Source: an uncultured Dehalococcoidia bacterium
GTDB lineage: Bacteria > Chloroflexota > Dehalococcoidia > Lucifugimonadales > UBA3495
Assembly: GCA_951812535.1 (NCBI GenBank)
Contig: CATOSK010000011.1
Location: 124,001-188,000, forward strand
Reading direction: 5' to 3'
Length of the DNA: 64,000 bases
The notes beneath the pieces were generated by a model. The model did not search any database and had not been told where the DNA came from. It was given only the letters and a program-made list of their open reading frames with translations. The translations under genes were made by a program, and so were the position numbers. This document shows positions 51,715 through 61,239 of this stretch, piece after piece. Position 1 is the first letter of the stretch; each line of letters opens with the position of its first letter.

Positions 51715-52758
51715 ATGACCACCAGCCCTGACCGCTCCCACATCGTAGAGACCAGCGATACCATCGAGGCCATTGAGGAATGCTACCGCATGGGTTGGAG
51801 CGACGGCCTGCCCGTGGTTCCGCCCGAGGAGTACAAGGTCCGCCAGATGCTGGCATTCTCCGGCATGACGGGCGAGGAGGAACTGCTCTCCCTGGAGATG
51901 AGGCGCCGTGTCCTGACTTCGGAAAACGCCGCCGCCAACGCCGTCATGGCCGGCTGCCTCCCAGAGTACTTCCCGGTCCTCGCCACCGCTCTCCGGACAT
52001 TGGAGGAAGAAAAGAACTTCGTCAACATGGCCGCCGCCTCCACCAGTTCCCCCAGCATCCTCATGATCGTCAACGGCCCCATCCGGGAACAGATCGGGAT
52101 CAACTCCAAGGACGGGCTCTTCGGACCGGGCTTCCGGGCCAACGCCGCCATCGGCCGCGCCGTCCGGTTGTGTTTCATGAACGGGTTCGACGCCTGGCCA
52201 GGGACCCTGGACCGGGGCACCCTGGGCAACCCCACCAAGTACAGCTTCTGCATCGGGGACAATGAGGAAGACTCTCCATGGGGCCCGCTCCACGTCAGCC
52301 GGGGCTTCCAACCCGGGGACAGCTGCGTCACCACCGCCGTCGCCTACAACGCCATAACCGTCAACAACCGCTACAGCAACACCGGACGGGACATCCTGCT
52401 TTCCCTGGCCGACACCATAAAGTCCACCGCCCTGTCCCACCGCTTCCCGGCCGAGTGGGTCATCGTCTTCGGCCCGGAACACGCCGACACGCTGAAGGAT
52501 GACGGATGGTCCCGCCGGGACATCCAGGAATTCCTCATCGAGAACACGGCCCGCTCCCGCAGAGAGCTCATCCGCCTGGGCGCCAAGATGGGCCCGGAGG
52601 AGTCCGGCGACGACGCACGGATGCTCCACTGCTCCCGTGACCCCGACGAAATTCTAATAACCCTGGGCGGCGGTACCGGCGGACGATATACCGCTATCAT
52701 AGATACCACCGGGTTCAAAATCCGCACACGGAAAATTGAGGTGCCTGGGGCAGGTTAG
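51715..52758 (+). CDS. Conserved protein of unknown function, DGLPVVPP family
   Basis: 347 residues. Its clearest marks are YRMGWSDGLPVVPPEEYKV, ANAVMAGCLPEYFPVL, FGPGFRANAAIGRAVRLCF, KYSFCIGDNEEDSPWGPLH, FQPGDSCVTTAVAYNAI, and FGPEHADTLKDDGWSRRDIQ. I recall the same pattern in a family found near (seleno)protein oxidoreductase genes in actinobacteria and Chloroflexota, but not its reaction. The invariant Cys in MAGC and SFCIGDNEE and the glycine-rich GGGTGG near the end could be functional. Start ATG at 51715 with GGAG nine bases upstream. It is followed by an LLM gene and fits a catabolic neighbourhood. Confidence 0.65.
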   Translation: MTTSPDRSHIVETSDTIEAIEECYRMGWSDGLPVVPPEEYKVRQMLAFSGMTGEEELLSLEMRRRVLTSENAAANAVMAGCLPEYFPVLATALRTLEEEKNFVNMAAASTSSPSILMIVNGPIREQIGINSKDGLFGPGFRANAAIGRAVRLCFMNGFDAWPGTLDRGTLGNPTKYSFCIGDNEEDSPWGPLHVSRGFQPGDSCVTTAVAYNAITVNNRYSNTGRDILLSLADTIKSTALSHRFPAEWVIVFGPEHADTLKDDGWSRRDIQEFLIENTARSRRELIRLGAKMGPEESGDDARMLHCSRDPDEILITLGGGTGGRYTAIIDTTGFKIRTRKIEVPGAG

Positions 52759-52828
52759 TTTCCGATTCAGCTGCGCCGCAGGGTGCCATCCATTGATTCA
52801 CGAGACAGACGGGAAAGGCAGGCCACCC

Positions 52829-53851
52829 ATGGACTTCGGCATCTTCACCATGTTCACCGTCCGTAAGGACGGCAACCAGGCCCAGGCGTTCCGGGAGTGG
52901 TTCGAGGTGGTCCGGGCCGCAGAGGACCTGGGGTTGGACACCTTCTGGGTCGGGGAGTCCCACTTCCGGCCCGAGCGCGCTGTCATGGCTGCCCCGCTTA
53001 TTGGGGCCAGCGCCATCGCAGCACGGACCGAACGGATCAAGGTCGGTTTGGCCGTCCAGGTCCTTCCCCTGGCCAACCCCCTCCGCATCGCCGAAGAAGC
53101 CGCAATCGTTGACCATGTCAGCGAGGGCCGGTTCGTCTTCGGTGTCGGCCGCAGCTCCTTCCTCGAGTCATACCAGGGGTACAACATTGACTACGCCGAG
53201 AGCCGCGGCCGCTTCGCCGAGTCATTGGAAATCATCCTCAAGGCCTGGGGCGAGGAATCATTCTCTTACGAGGGCGAGTTCTACCAGTTCCATGACGTCG
53301 ACTTGGTCCCCAAGACCTACCAGAAACCGCATCCGCCGGTTCGGATCGCCGTGGAGAGCAGGGACACTTTCGCCATGACCGGCAGCTTGGGCTTTCCCAT
53401 CTTCATGCGCTACCAGATGGAGATCCCCGAGCTTCGGGACCTCTTGGCCCAGTACCGGGACGCCCGCCACCTGGCCGGATTCGGCGGCCCCAATGACGTC
53501 ATCCTCCAGGTGGGCGCATACGTTGCCGAGACTGCCGACCAGGCCTACAACGACCCTATGGGCAGCACCATGCACCGGGTTCGTGTCATCCAAGAGAACC
53601 TGAGCCGCACCGGAGATGAAGAGACCTACCAGCGCCTCAGGGAGTCTGCCGGATTGTCCTACGACGACCTACTGACCCGCCTGGCCTTCGGCACGCCGGA
53701 AGCCGTGGCCGAAAAAATCCAGGGTTTCAGGGAAGACCTCGGGATCACTGGCATCTCCGTGGACGTCAACCCCGGCGGGCAGATTCCCCACGACAAGGTG
53801 ATGAAGTCCGTGCGCCTCTTAGCCGAGAAGGTCATTCCCCAATTCCGGTAA
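52829..53851 (+). CDS. LLM-class flavin-dependent oxidoreductase
   Basis: 340 residues. VVRAAEDLGLDTFWVGESHFR, ARTERIKVGLAVQVLPLANPLRIAEE, VDHVSEGRFVFGVGRSSFLESY, and YQKPHPPVRIAVESRDTF follow the luciferase-like barrel. ESHF stands where the other paralogues have EHH, a possible difference in the flavin pocket. C-terminal: AFGTPEAVAEKIQGFREDLG. The ATG at 52829 is about 12 bases after a GGGAAAGG tract. It lies 70 bases after the DGLPVVPP gene and 50 bases before the MmgE/PrpD gene, so it is likely part of their operon. Confidence 0.9.
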   Translation: MDFGIFTMFTVRKDGNQAQAFREWFEVVRAAEDLGLDTFWVGESHFRPERAVMAAPLIGASAIAARTERIKVGLAVQVLPLANPLRIAEEAAIVDHVSEGRFVFGVGRSSFLESYQGYNIDYAESRGRFAESLEIILKAWGEESFSYEGEFYQFHDVDLVPKTYQKPHPPVRIAVESRDTFAMTGSLGFPIFMRYQMEIPELRDLLAQYRDARHLAGFGGPNDVILQVGAYVAETADQAYNDPMGSTMHRVRVIQENLSRTGDEETYQRLRESAGLSYDDLLTRLAFGTPEAVAEKIQGFREDLGITGISVDVNPGGQIPHDKVMKSVRLLAEKVIPQFR

Positions 53852-53901
53852 CATCTAGACCCCAGCGGAACCCCCCAAACCGCTTGCAAGGAGGGAACCC
53901 G

Positions 53902-55281
53902 ATGACCAGCGCCACCAAGACTTTTGTCGACTGGATCCACTCCACCGCGTTTGAGGACATCCCTCCTGATGTCCGCCGCACTACTATCATGGCCCTCTAC
54001 GACGACACCGGAGCCAATCTCGCCTGCTCTCTGTTGCCGTTGGCCCACATCGCCGTTCGCTACGCTTCCCTCGTCGGCGGCCGCCCCGACTGTACCATTG
54101 TCGGCTTCCCCGAGCGGACGTCGGTCCTCAACGCCGCCATGGTCAATGGCACCATCGGACACGGCAACGAGGTTGACTGCACCGACGACACCGGACAGCC
54201 CCGGACCCTTCCCGCCCTCATCGCCGCCGCCCTTGCCGCAGGGCAGACCGCCGGGGCCCCGGGAAAGGAGGTGGTGCGTGCGGTCGCCCTCGGCCACGAA
54301 ATGTCCCATCGCATCCACCGGGTCCAGGACAAGTTCGAGTTGGAAACGGGCAACCATTCGGACCTGCTGGATGTGGGACACTCCATGGGATCCGCTGTGG
54401 CCGCCAGCATTTGCCTTGGATTGGACCAGGACCGGATCGAAGCCGCCCTCAGCCTTGCAGCCACCATGGTCGCCGACATCACTCCGCCCATCGACCGGGA
54501 ATACGAGCACATGGTTAAGTCTTTCATGCGGGGAGGCGTAGGTTCCCGAAACGGCGTGGCAGCCGCTTTTATGGCCCAGGCCGGTTTCGACGCTCCCCCG
54601 GACATCTTCGATGGGCCGCGGGGATTCTTCAACGCCCGCCTCGGCATCGGCGAACCCGGCCCCGAGTTCGCCGACAACCTGGGACAGGAATACAGCATAG
54701 CCCGGACCCGCTTCAAGCGCGCCAGCGCTGGCGGTCCCAACCAGGGCGCCCGCCTGGCCCTGGTGGAATTGATGGCCGAGCACAACCTGACCCACGAGGA
54801 CATTGCAGAGATACAGGTGGTGATCGGACCCGGCGGCCTTACCACCATAACCTCCGTCCCTCACCCCACCGTTTACTACGGATACGTCCTTGCCAACGCC
54901 GCCGTCTATGGTGGGATCGGTTTCCTCGCAGCCCACGACGAGGCCCTCTACAACAGCCCCGAAGTGTCTTCCCTCCGGGAACGGATTCACATCCGGGCTG
55001 ACGCGACCTGGCCCACCCGCGGGGACGAGCGTTACCGAGGTTCGGTCACCATCATCACCCGGGACGGGAGCCAAGTCAGCCGGGAAAGCCTCTGGCGACG
55101 GATGTCGGAGGAAGAGGTGGACGCCAAGTTCATCCACCTGGCCGGCCTTCGCGTTGGCGAGGAGAAAGCCAAGGAATTGGGATCGGTTTTGCAACAATTG
55201 GACTCGGTCGACAACATCTCGGATGTGCTCACCCAATTGGAGATTCCCGCCACCCGTCTGGAGGACCTGCCGTCCCTTTAG
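53902..55281 (+). CDS. MmgE/PrpD family protein (paralogue of the one at 38 kb)
   Basis: 459 residues. TFVDWIHSTAFEDIPPDVRR, NAAMVNGTIGHGNEVDCTD (active-site region; the first paralogue has GHGDELDAHD), VRAVALGHEMSHRIHR, FMRGGVGSRNGVAAAFMAQ, and FKRASAGGPNQGARLALVELM correspond closely to the protein at 37998-39356. The VDCTDDTG change replaces an acidic/His part of the usual active site, so substrates may differ. The ATG at 53902 follows AAGGAGGG. Last gene of the catabolic group, before the rpsB promoter region. Confidence 0.87.
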   Translation: MTSATKTFVDWIHSTAFEDIPPDVRRTTIMALYDDTGANLACSLLPLAHIAVRYASLVGGRPDCTIVGFPERTSVLNAAMVNGTIGHGNEVDCTDDTGQPRTLPALIAAALAAGQTAGAPGKEVVRAVALGHEMSHRIHRVQDKFELETGNHSDLLDVGHSMGSAVAASICLGLDQDRIEAALSLAATMVADITPPIDREYEHMVKSFMRGGVGSRNGVAAAFMAQAGFDAPPDIFDGPRGFFNARLGIGEPGPEFADNLGQEYSIARTRFKRASAGGPNQGARLALVELMAEHNLTHEDIAEIQVVIGPGGLTTITSVPHPTVYYGYVLANAAVYGGIGFLAAHDEALYNSPEVSSLRERIHIRADATWPTRGDERYRGSVTIITRDGSQVSRESLWRRMSEEEVDAKFIHLAGLRVGEEKAKELGSVLQQLDSVDNISDVLTQLEIPATRLEDLPSL

Positions 55282-55487
55282 GTTGAATGGATCCCGGAGC
55301 AGCCTTTTCGCCCATCCGACCCGGGGGTTCACCTCCACCAATAACTGGAGGGTCAATATCAGAGCCGTGGGGAGTTACTTGTCAAACCCTGCGGCGGAGC
55401 AAGCCCGTCCGGAATCCCCGTCGAGTACGTGCTCCCCCGCCCTTACTACAATGCGTTGAAACCTTCATTTGCCATCCTGCCGGGTAA

Positions 55488-55516
55488 TTGCTGGGTATAT
55501 GTTCCTATGTTAAAAT
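55488..55516 (+). promoter_or_regulatory. rpsB: Promoter of the rpsB operon
   Basis: -35 TTGCTG (55488-55493), 17-base spacer, -10 TAAAAT (55511-55516), giving a leader of about 150 bases. The nearby text is unusually A+T rich for this genome. The rest of the 55282-55675 gap shows no gene, and the long leader could carry an S2 autoregulatory site, although I cannot recognise one. Confidence 0.6.
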
Positions 55517-55675
55517 CGTCCAAACTAACGTTAATGTGTCCCGGTATCCTTGTCAGGGTTTCCACAGCGCCTCGCCTCCCATGGGGAGGCGCATCGTGGG
55601 GCAAGCTAGGTGTAGTCTAAAAACCCAGCGCCAGGTTGCAGCACAGTTTATCCGGGAAGTTGAAAGGCAGTTTTT

Positions 55676-56599
55676 ATGGTACAGTCGCCAGAGCGGCCGG
55701 TCGAAGCTCCAACCCCTCCCGTCAGGGAAAACCTGACTATGAAATCCCTGCTGGAAGCCGGCGTCCACTTCGGACACCAGACCCGCCGCTGGAACCCCCG
55801 CATGAAGCGGTATATCTTCACCCAGCGCAACGGGATCCACATCATCGACCTCCAGCAAACGCTGGGAATGATGAACGATGCTTACCGGGCCATGGTCCAG
55901 GTAGCAGCCGACGGCGGCAAGGTTCTCTTTGTGGGGACCAAGAAGCAGGCCCAGGAAGTAATCCAGAGCGAAGCGGAACGCTGCGGAATGTGGTACGTCA
56001 ACCAGCGCTGGCTCGGTGGGACCCTCACCAATTTCCAGACCATACGAACCCGCATCAACTACATGAAGGAACTCCAGCAGAAGCAGGAGCAGGGGTTCTT
56101 CCGCGCCCTGCCCAAGAAGGAAGCGGTCAAGCTTGAAGAGACTCTTGCCAAGCTCGAAAAGTACTTCCTCGGGATAAGGGACATGAATGCTCCCCCCGAC
56201 GCCATGTTCGTCGTGGACATCGCCAAGGAGGACATCTGCATCGCCGAAGCCCGCCGCATGGGCATCAAGATATTCTCCATTGTAGACACCGACTGCGACC
56301 CCGACCTCATCAACCACGCCGTTCCCGGCAATGATGATGCAGTCAGGTCCATCCGCCTGATCACTAACCGGATGGCCAACGCCGTCATGGAAGGCCTAGC
56401 CCAGCGGGAAGCCCTGCTCCAAGAGCAGATGGCCGCGGAACAGGCCGCTCTGGAACCCATTGAAGAAGGCCTCTCCGAAGAGGAAATGGAGCAGGTCGCC
56501 GTGGAGTCGATCCCCTTGGAGGAACTTGGCGCTCTGATGGAGCAGGCCGCGTCCAGCCGCGCCGCCGGCGAACCTCCTTCCGCCAATCCCCCAGCCTAG
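55676..56599 (+). CDS. rpsB: 30S ribosomal protein S2
   Basis: 307 residues, longer than the usual 230-260. [90 protein letters not shown] and [21 protein letters not shown] are standard S2. A 20-residue N-terminal arm ([18 protein letters not shown]) and a 60-residue acidic Ala/Glu C-terminal tail add the extra length. The ATG at 55676 was preferred for length, though the ATG at 55739 ([12 protein letters not shown]) is possible. First gene of the operon; tsf follows 70 bases later. Confidence 0.95.
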   Translation: MVQSPERPVEAPTPPVRENLTMKSLLEAGVHFGHQTRRWNPRMKRYIFTQRNGIHIIDLQQTLGMMNDAYRAMVQVAADGGKVLFVGTKKQAQEVIQSEAERCGMWYVNQRWLGGTLTNFQTIRTRINYMKELQQKQEQGFFRALPKKEAVKLEETLAKLEKYFLGIRDMNAPPDAMFVVDIAKEDICIAEARRMGIKIFSIVDTDCDPDLINHAVPGNDDAVRSIRLITNRMANAVMEGLAQREALLQEQMAAEQAALEPIEEGLSEEEMEQVAVESIPLEELGALMEQAASSRAAGEPPSANPPA

Positions 56600-56669
56600 A
56601 CTTGTCAACCGGGTGTCGGCGCATAACCCCCACCGCCGACACCACCTACCCCCAACAGGAGGACCATCC

Positions 56670-57919
<1,250 letters not shown>

Positions 57920-57921
57920 CC

Positions 57922-58512
57922 ATGCCAAACGACCGGGACAACGACTCGCAACCCACCGCCGAATCCGTCCTTGCCGATGCAACCCGCCGAATGGACCAGT
58001 CTATCGAGGCGATGCGCCGCGACCTGAATAACCTCCGCACCGGGCGCGCTACACCTTCGCTTCTGGAAGACGTACCCATCGAATATTACGGTACCCCAAC
58101 TCCTCTCAAACAATTGGCGTCCATCACCGCTCCCGACGCCCGGGCAATCCTCGTTCAGCCTTGGGACCGCCAGTCCCTCCGGGACATCGAACGCGGTTTG
58201 ATGAAGTCCGAAATGGGGTTCAACCCATCCAATGACGGCAATATCATCACCGTGCCCATCCCTCCATTGACCCAGGAGCGGCGCCAGGAAATGGTCCGTA
58301 TGCTCAAGCGGAAGATCGAGGACGGCAAGGTTTCCGTCCGAAATGTCCGCCGGGACGCCCAGGATACCCTGCGGAAGATGGAGCGGGACAAGAATCTCTC
58401 CCAGGACGAGAACCGCCGCAGCCAGGACCAGCTCCAAAAGGCTACCGACGCCCACACCAGGAGCATGGACGAAATAGGCGCCTCCAAAGAAGCGGAAATC
58501 ATGCAGGTCTGA
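57922..58512 (+). CDS. frr: Ribosome recycling factor
   Basis: 196 residues. RMDQSIEAMRRDLNNLRTGRATPSLLEDVPIEYYGTPTPL, SITAPDARAILVQPWDRQSLRDIERG, GNIITVPIPPLTQERRQEMVRMLKRK and VRNVRRDAQDTLRKMERD make the two helical and one beta parts. With EF-G it splits the post-termination ribosome. The ATG at 57922 sits two bases after the pyrH stop with AAGG upstream, so expression is probably coupled. uppS follows after a gap of three bases. Confidence 0.96.
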   Translation: MPNDRDNDSQPTAESVLADATRRMDQSIEAMRRDLNNLRTGRATPSLLEDVPIEYYGTPTPLKQLASITAPDARAILVQPWDRQSLRDIERGLMKSEMGFNPSNDGNIITVPIPPLTQERRQEMVRMLKRKIEDGKVSVRNVRRDAQDTLRKMERDKNLSQDENRRSQDQLQKATDAHTRSMDEIGASKEAEIMQV

Positions 58513-58515
58513 CCA

Positions 58516-59271
58516 GTGGTCCCGGAACCTGCTGACCAACCCGGCGCCCCCAATCCGTCCGCTTCAAGAACCCCCCGCCATGTGGCATTCATCATGGACG
58601 GCAATGGCCGGTGGGCTACTAACCGTGGTCTGCCGCGTCTTTTAGGACACCAGGCCGGGTTAGACAACCTGAAACACGTCCTGGGACACCTCCACCAGCG
58701 TGGCGTCCAGTTCGTCACCGTTTACGCGTTTTCCACCGAAAACTGGGACCGCCCAACCGAGGAAGTCGAGGGGTTGATGGAGTTGCTCCGCGACGGCCTT
58801 GGCGAACTGACCCAGGAGCTCCACGGTAACAACGTCCGCGTTCATCACGTTGGCCGTTCCAACCGGCTCACTCCGGAACTCCACGAAGGTATCGAGCGCG
58901 CGGTGGCGCTCACCCGGGAAAACACGGGAATCACCATCAATGTAGCCTTCGACTATGGCGGGAGGGAAGAAATCCTGCAGGCATGTCGCGGCATCATCGA
59001 AGATCAGGTCCCCATCGAGGCCGTTGACGAACGTCTTTTCTCCAAGTATCTCTACACTGCGGGGACTCCCGACCCCGACCTCATCATTCGCACCGGAGGG
59101 GAATTGCGCCTCAGCAACTTCCTGCTTTGGCAGTCTGCCTACAGCGAATACTACTCGACTCACGTACTCTGGCCAGATCTGGACGCCATTGAACTGGACA
59201 AGGCGTTGGCCTCTTACCAGAATCGTCACCGCAGGTTTGGCAAGGTGAACACCGCCGACTCCCTGGATTAG
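58516..59271 (+). CDS. uppS: Undecaprenyl (polyprenyl) diphosphate synthase
   Basis: 251 residues from a GTG start, three bases after frr. HVAFIMDGNGRWATNRGLPRLLGHQAG is the FPP/IPP site with the catalytic aspartate, TVYAFSTENWDRPTEEVEGLM and RTGGELRLSNFLLWQSAYSE follow, with YSTHVLWPDLDAIEL at the end. It condenses FPP with eight IPP units to make the C55 lipid carrier for cell-wall precursors. The first 20 residues (PEPADQPGAPNPSASRTP) are a disordered tail; an internal start is possible. Confidence 0.95.
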   Translation: MVPEPADQPGAPNPSASRTPRHVAFIMDGNGRWATNRGLPRLLGHQAGLDNLKHVLGHLHQRGVQFVTVYAFSTENWDRPTEEVEGLMELLRDGLGELTQELHGNNVRVHHVGRSNRLTPELHEGIERAVALTRENTGITINVAFDYGGREEILQACRGIIEDQVPIEAVDERLFSKYLYTAGTPDPDLIIRTGGELRLSNFLLWQSAYSEYYSTHVLWPDLDAIELDKALASYQNRHRRFGKVNTADSLD

Positions 59272-59277
59272 TCAGCC

Positions 59278-60111
59278 TTGCTTCCCAGGGTAATGGCCGC
59301 TTGCGTCGGACTTCCGGTGCTGTTGGGGACAGTGTGGCTTGGGACGCCCTGGCTCACGGTGTTGGTCAGCGTAGCAGCCATTTTGGCCCTGCGCGAGTTC
59401 TACCGCCTTTTCAATACCGATGACGTCTCGCTGCCCCTGGTGTTGGGCAGCTTATGGGCGCTGGCATTCCTCGCGGCCCAACAATTGTCCAGCACCCCGG
59501 CAACCTTCCTGGCAGCCTCTGGGGGCGTGGTCATCATCGGGTGCTTGGCCGGTGTTCTCTGGATGATCGGCTCCTACCGGGGGAGACTGCCGTTACAGGC
59601 CTTGGTTTTTCTGGTGCTGGGCCCCCTGGCCGTAGGGTTTTCCCTGGCCCACGCCCTTGCCCTGCGGGAATTCGGAGTATCGGACGCCCTGGGCCGCGGC
59701 TGGTTGCTGCTGGCAATGTTGGTCACCTTTGCATCCGACACTGGCGCTTTCTTCGTAGGAAGGGCAATAGGCCGTCACCCCATGGCTCCAGTCATAAGCC
59801 CCAATAAAACCTGGGAAGGAGCTGCGGGAGGGTTCCTGGCGGCGGTGTTGGCGGGGGTTGTCTTGACGGCTCTCTTCGACCTGTCCATCCCGCTGTGGCA
59901 GCGCTTTCTGGCGGGCGCGGGCATTGCAATCGCTGCCCAGGCCGGGGATTTGGCCGAGTCCAAGCTAAAACGTATCTCCCAAGTAAAGGACGCTGGTAGT
60001 ATAATTCCCGGACACGGCGGTATCTTGGACCGCCTGGATAGCCTGTCCCTTTCCATCCCCGCAGCCTTCTATATCGCGTGGTTCACGGCGGCTTCCGGTT
60101 CTGGCAATTGA
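59278..60111 (+). CDS. cdsA: Phosphatidate cytidylyltransferase
   Basis: 277 residues, an integral membrane protein with about eight hydrophobic segments. It makes CDP-diacylglycerol from phosphatidate and CTP. Signature near the end: SPNKTWEGAAGG, then DLAESKLKRISQVKDAGSIIPGHGGILDRLDSL, the metal-binding core. The TTG at 59278 and the ATG at 59293 are both possible starts; neither has a strong ribosome site, and I kept the longer one because it lies only six bases after the uppS stop, as expected for translational coupling. dxr follows three bases after the stop. Confidence 0.93.
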   Translation: MLPRVMAACVGLPVLLGTVWLGTPWLTVLVSVAAILALREFYRLFNTDDVSLPLVLGSLWALAFLAAQQLSSTPATFLAASGGVVIIGCLAGVLWMIGSYRGRLPLQALVFLVLGPLAVGFSLAHALALREFGVSDALGRGWLLLAMLVTFASDTGAFFVGRAIGRHPMAPVISPNKTWEGAAGGFLAAVLAGVVLTALFDLSIPLWQRFLAGAGIAIAAQAGDLAESKLKRISQVKDAGSIIPGHGGILDRLDSLSLSIPAAFYIAWFTAASGSGN

Positions 60112-60114
60112 CTT

Positions 60115-61239
60115 ATGAAACGCATCGTAGTGCTCGGCTCCACGGGCTCCATCGGTTGTCAGACGCTGGACGTAGTCCGAGCGTTTCCTGACCATTTCCA
60201 GGTCGTCGGGTTGGCGGCTGGCCGCAATCTCGACCTTTTTGCCAAACAGATCGCTGAGTTCAGTCCCAACCACGTTTGGTGCATTGACCCTCCCCACGGG
60301 TTCGCCCCCGGTGTTGCCTTCACCGCCATGGAAGAAATGGTCTGCCTCCCCGAGGTCGACGTGGTTATGGTAGCAACGACCGGAATGGCTGGACTGGTCC
60401 CAACCATTAACGCTCTCCAGCAAGGCAAGACCGTCGCCCTTTCCAACAAGGAACCCATCGTCATGGCGGGACATCTCATCAAGAAGTGCGAAGCGCAGCA
60501 CGGGGGCGCTCTGCACCCGGTGGACAGCGAGCCCAGCGCCATTTGGCAGTGCATCCAGGGAGAGAAGCAGGATATCCGGCGCCTGATTATCACCGCCTCC
60601 GGTGGGCCCTTCCGCGATTTCCCTGTGGAGGAACTGGAAACGGTGACTCCGGCCCAGGCCCTGCGCCACCCCACCTGGGAGATGGGACGCAAGATAACCA
60701 TCGATTCCGCTACGATGATGAACAAGGCATTCGAGGTCATCGAGTCCCACTGGCTATTCGGTGTCGGCTGGGGTGACATCGAGGTCGTGGTCCACCCCCA
60801 GAGCACCATTCACTCCATGGTCGAGTTCGCCGACGGCTCCGTTAAGGCCCAGCTCGGCCCGCCCAACATGCGGCTGCCCATCCAGTATTCCCTGTTCTAC
60901 CCCGACCGGATGCAAAACCGGGACATTCCCCGGTTGCCGACGGATTCGCCTTATTCCCTCGACTTCCGTCCTCTCGACCCATCCCTCTATCCATGCTTCG
61001 GGCTGGCCATAGATGCCGCGAAGAAAGGCGGTTCCTACCCCGCTGTCCTCAGCGCCGCCGACGAAGTCGCGGTCAACGCCTTCCTGGACGGCAAGATCAA
61101 ATTCACCGACATATACCGCGTCGTCGAGCAGGTTCTGTCCGACCATCAGTGCGCTCCTGCTGACAACATCGAAGACCTGCTCGCCGCCGACACCTGGGCC
61201 ACGGAACGAGCCACCGCGGTGGCAGGAAAACCCCGCTGA
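60115..61239 (+). CDS. dxr: 1-deoxy-D-xylulose 5-phosphate reductoisomerase
   Basis: 374 residues of the MEP isoprenoid pathway. It converts DXP to MEP with NADPH and a divalent metal. MKRIVVLGSTGSIGCQTLDVVRAFP is the NADPH fold; TVALSNKEPIVMAGHL, GGALHPVDSEPSAIWQC (metal ligands Asp, Glu), ITASGGPFRDFPVEELETVTPAQALRHPTWEMGRKITIDSATMMNKAFEVIESHWLFG are strongly conserved. Its TGA overlaps the rseP ATG by one base. With ispG (62592) and uppS it forms the isoprenoid part of the operon. Confidence 0.96.
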   Translation: MKRIVVLGSTGSIGCQTLDVVRAFPDHFQVVGLAAGRNLDLFAKQIAEFSPNHVWCIDPPHGFAPGVAFTAMEEMVCLPEVDVVMVATTGMAGLVPTINALQQGKTVALSNKEPIVMAGHLIKKCEAQHGGALHPVDSEPSAIWQCIQGEKQDIRRLIITASGGPFRDFPVEELETVTPAQALRHPTWEMGRKITIDSATMMNKAFEVIESHWLFGVGWGDIEVVVHPQSTIHSMVEFADGSVKAQLGPPNMRLPIQYSLFYPDRMQNRDIPRLPTDSPYSLDFRPLDPSLYPCFGLAIDAAKKGGSYPAVLSAADEVAVNAFLDGKIKFTDIYRVVEQVLSDHQCAPADNIEDLLAADTWATERATAVAGKPR

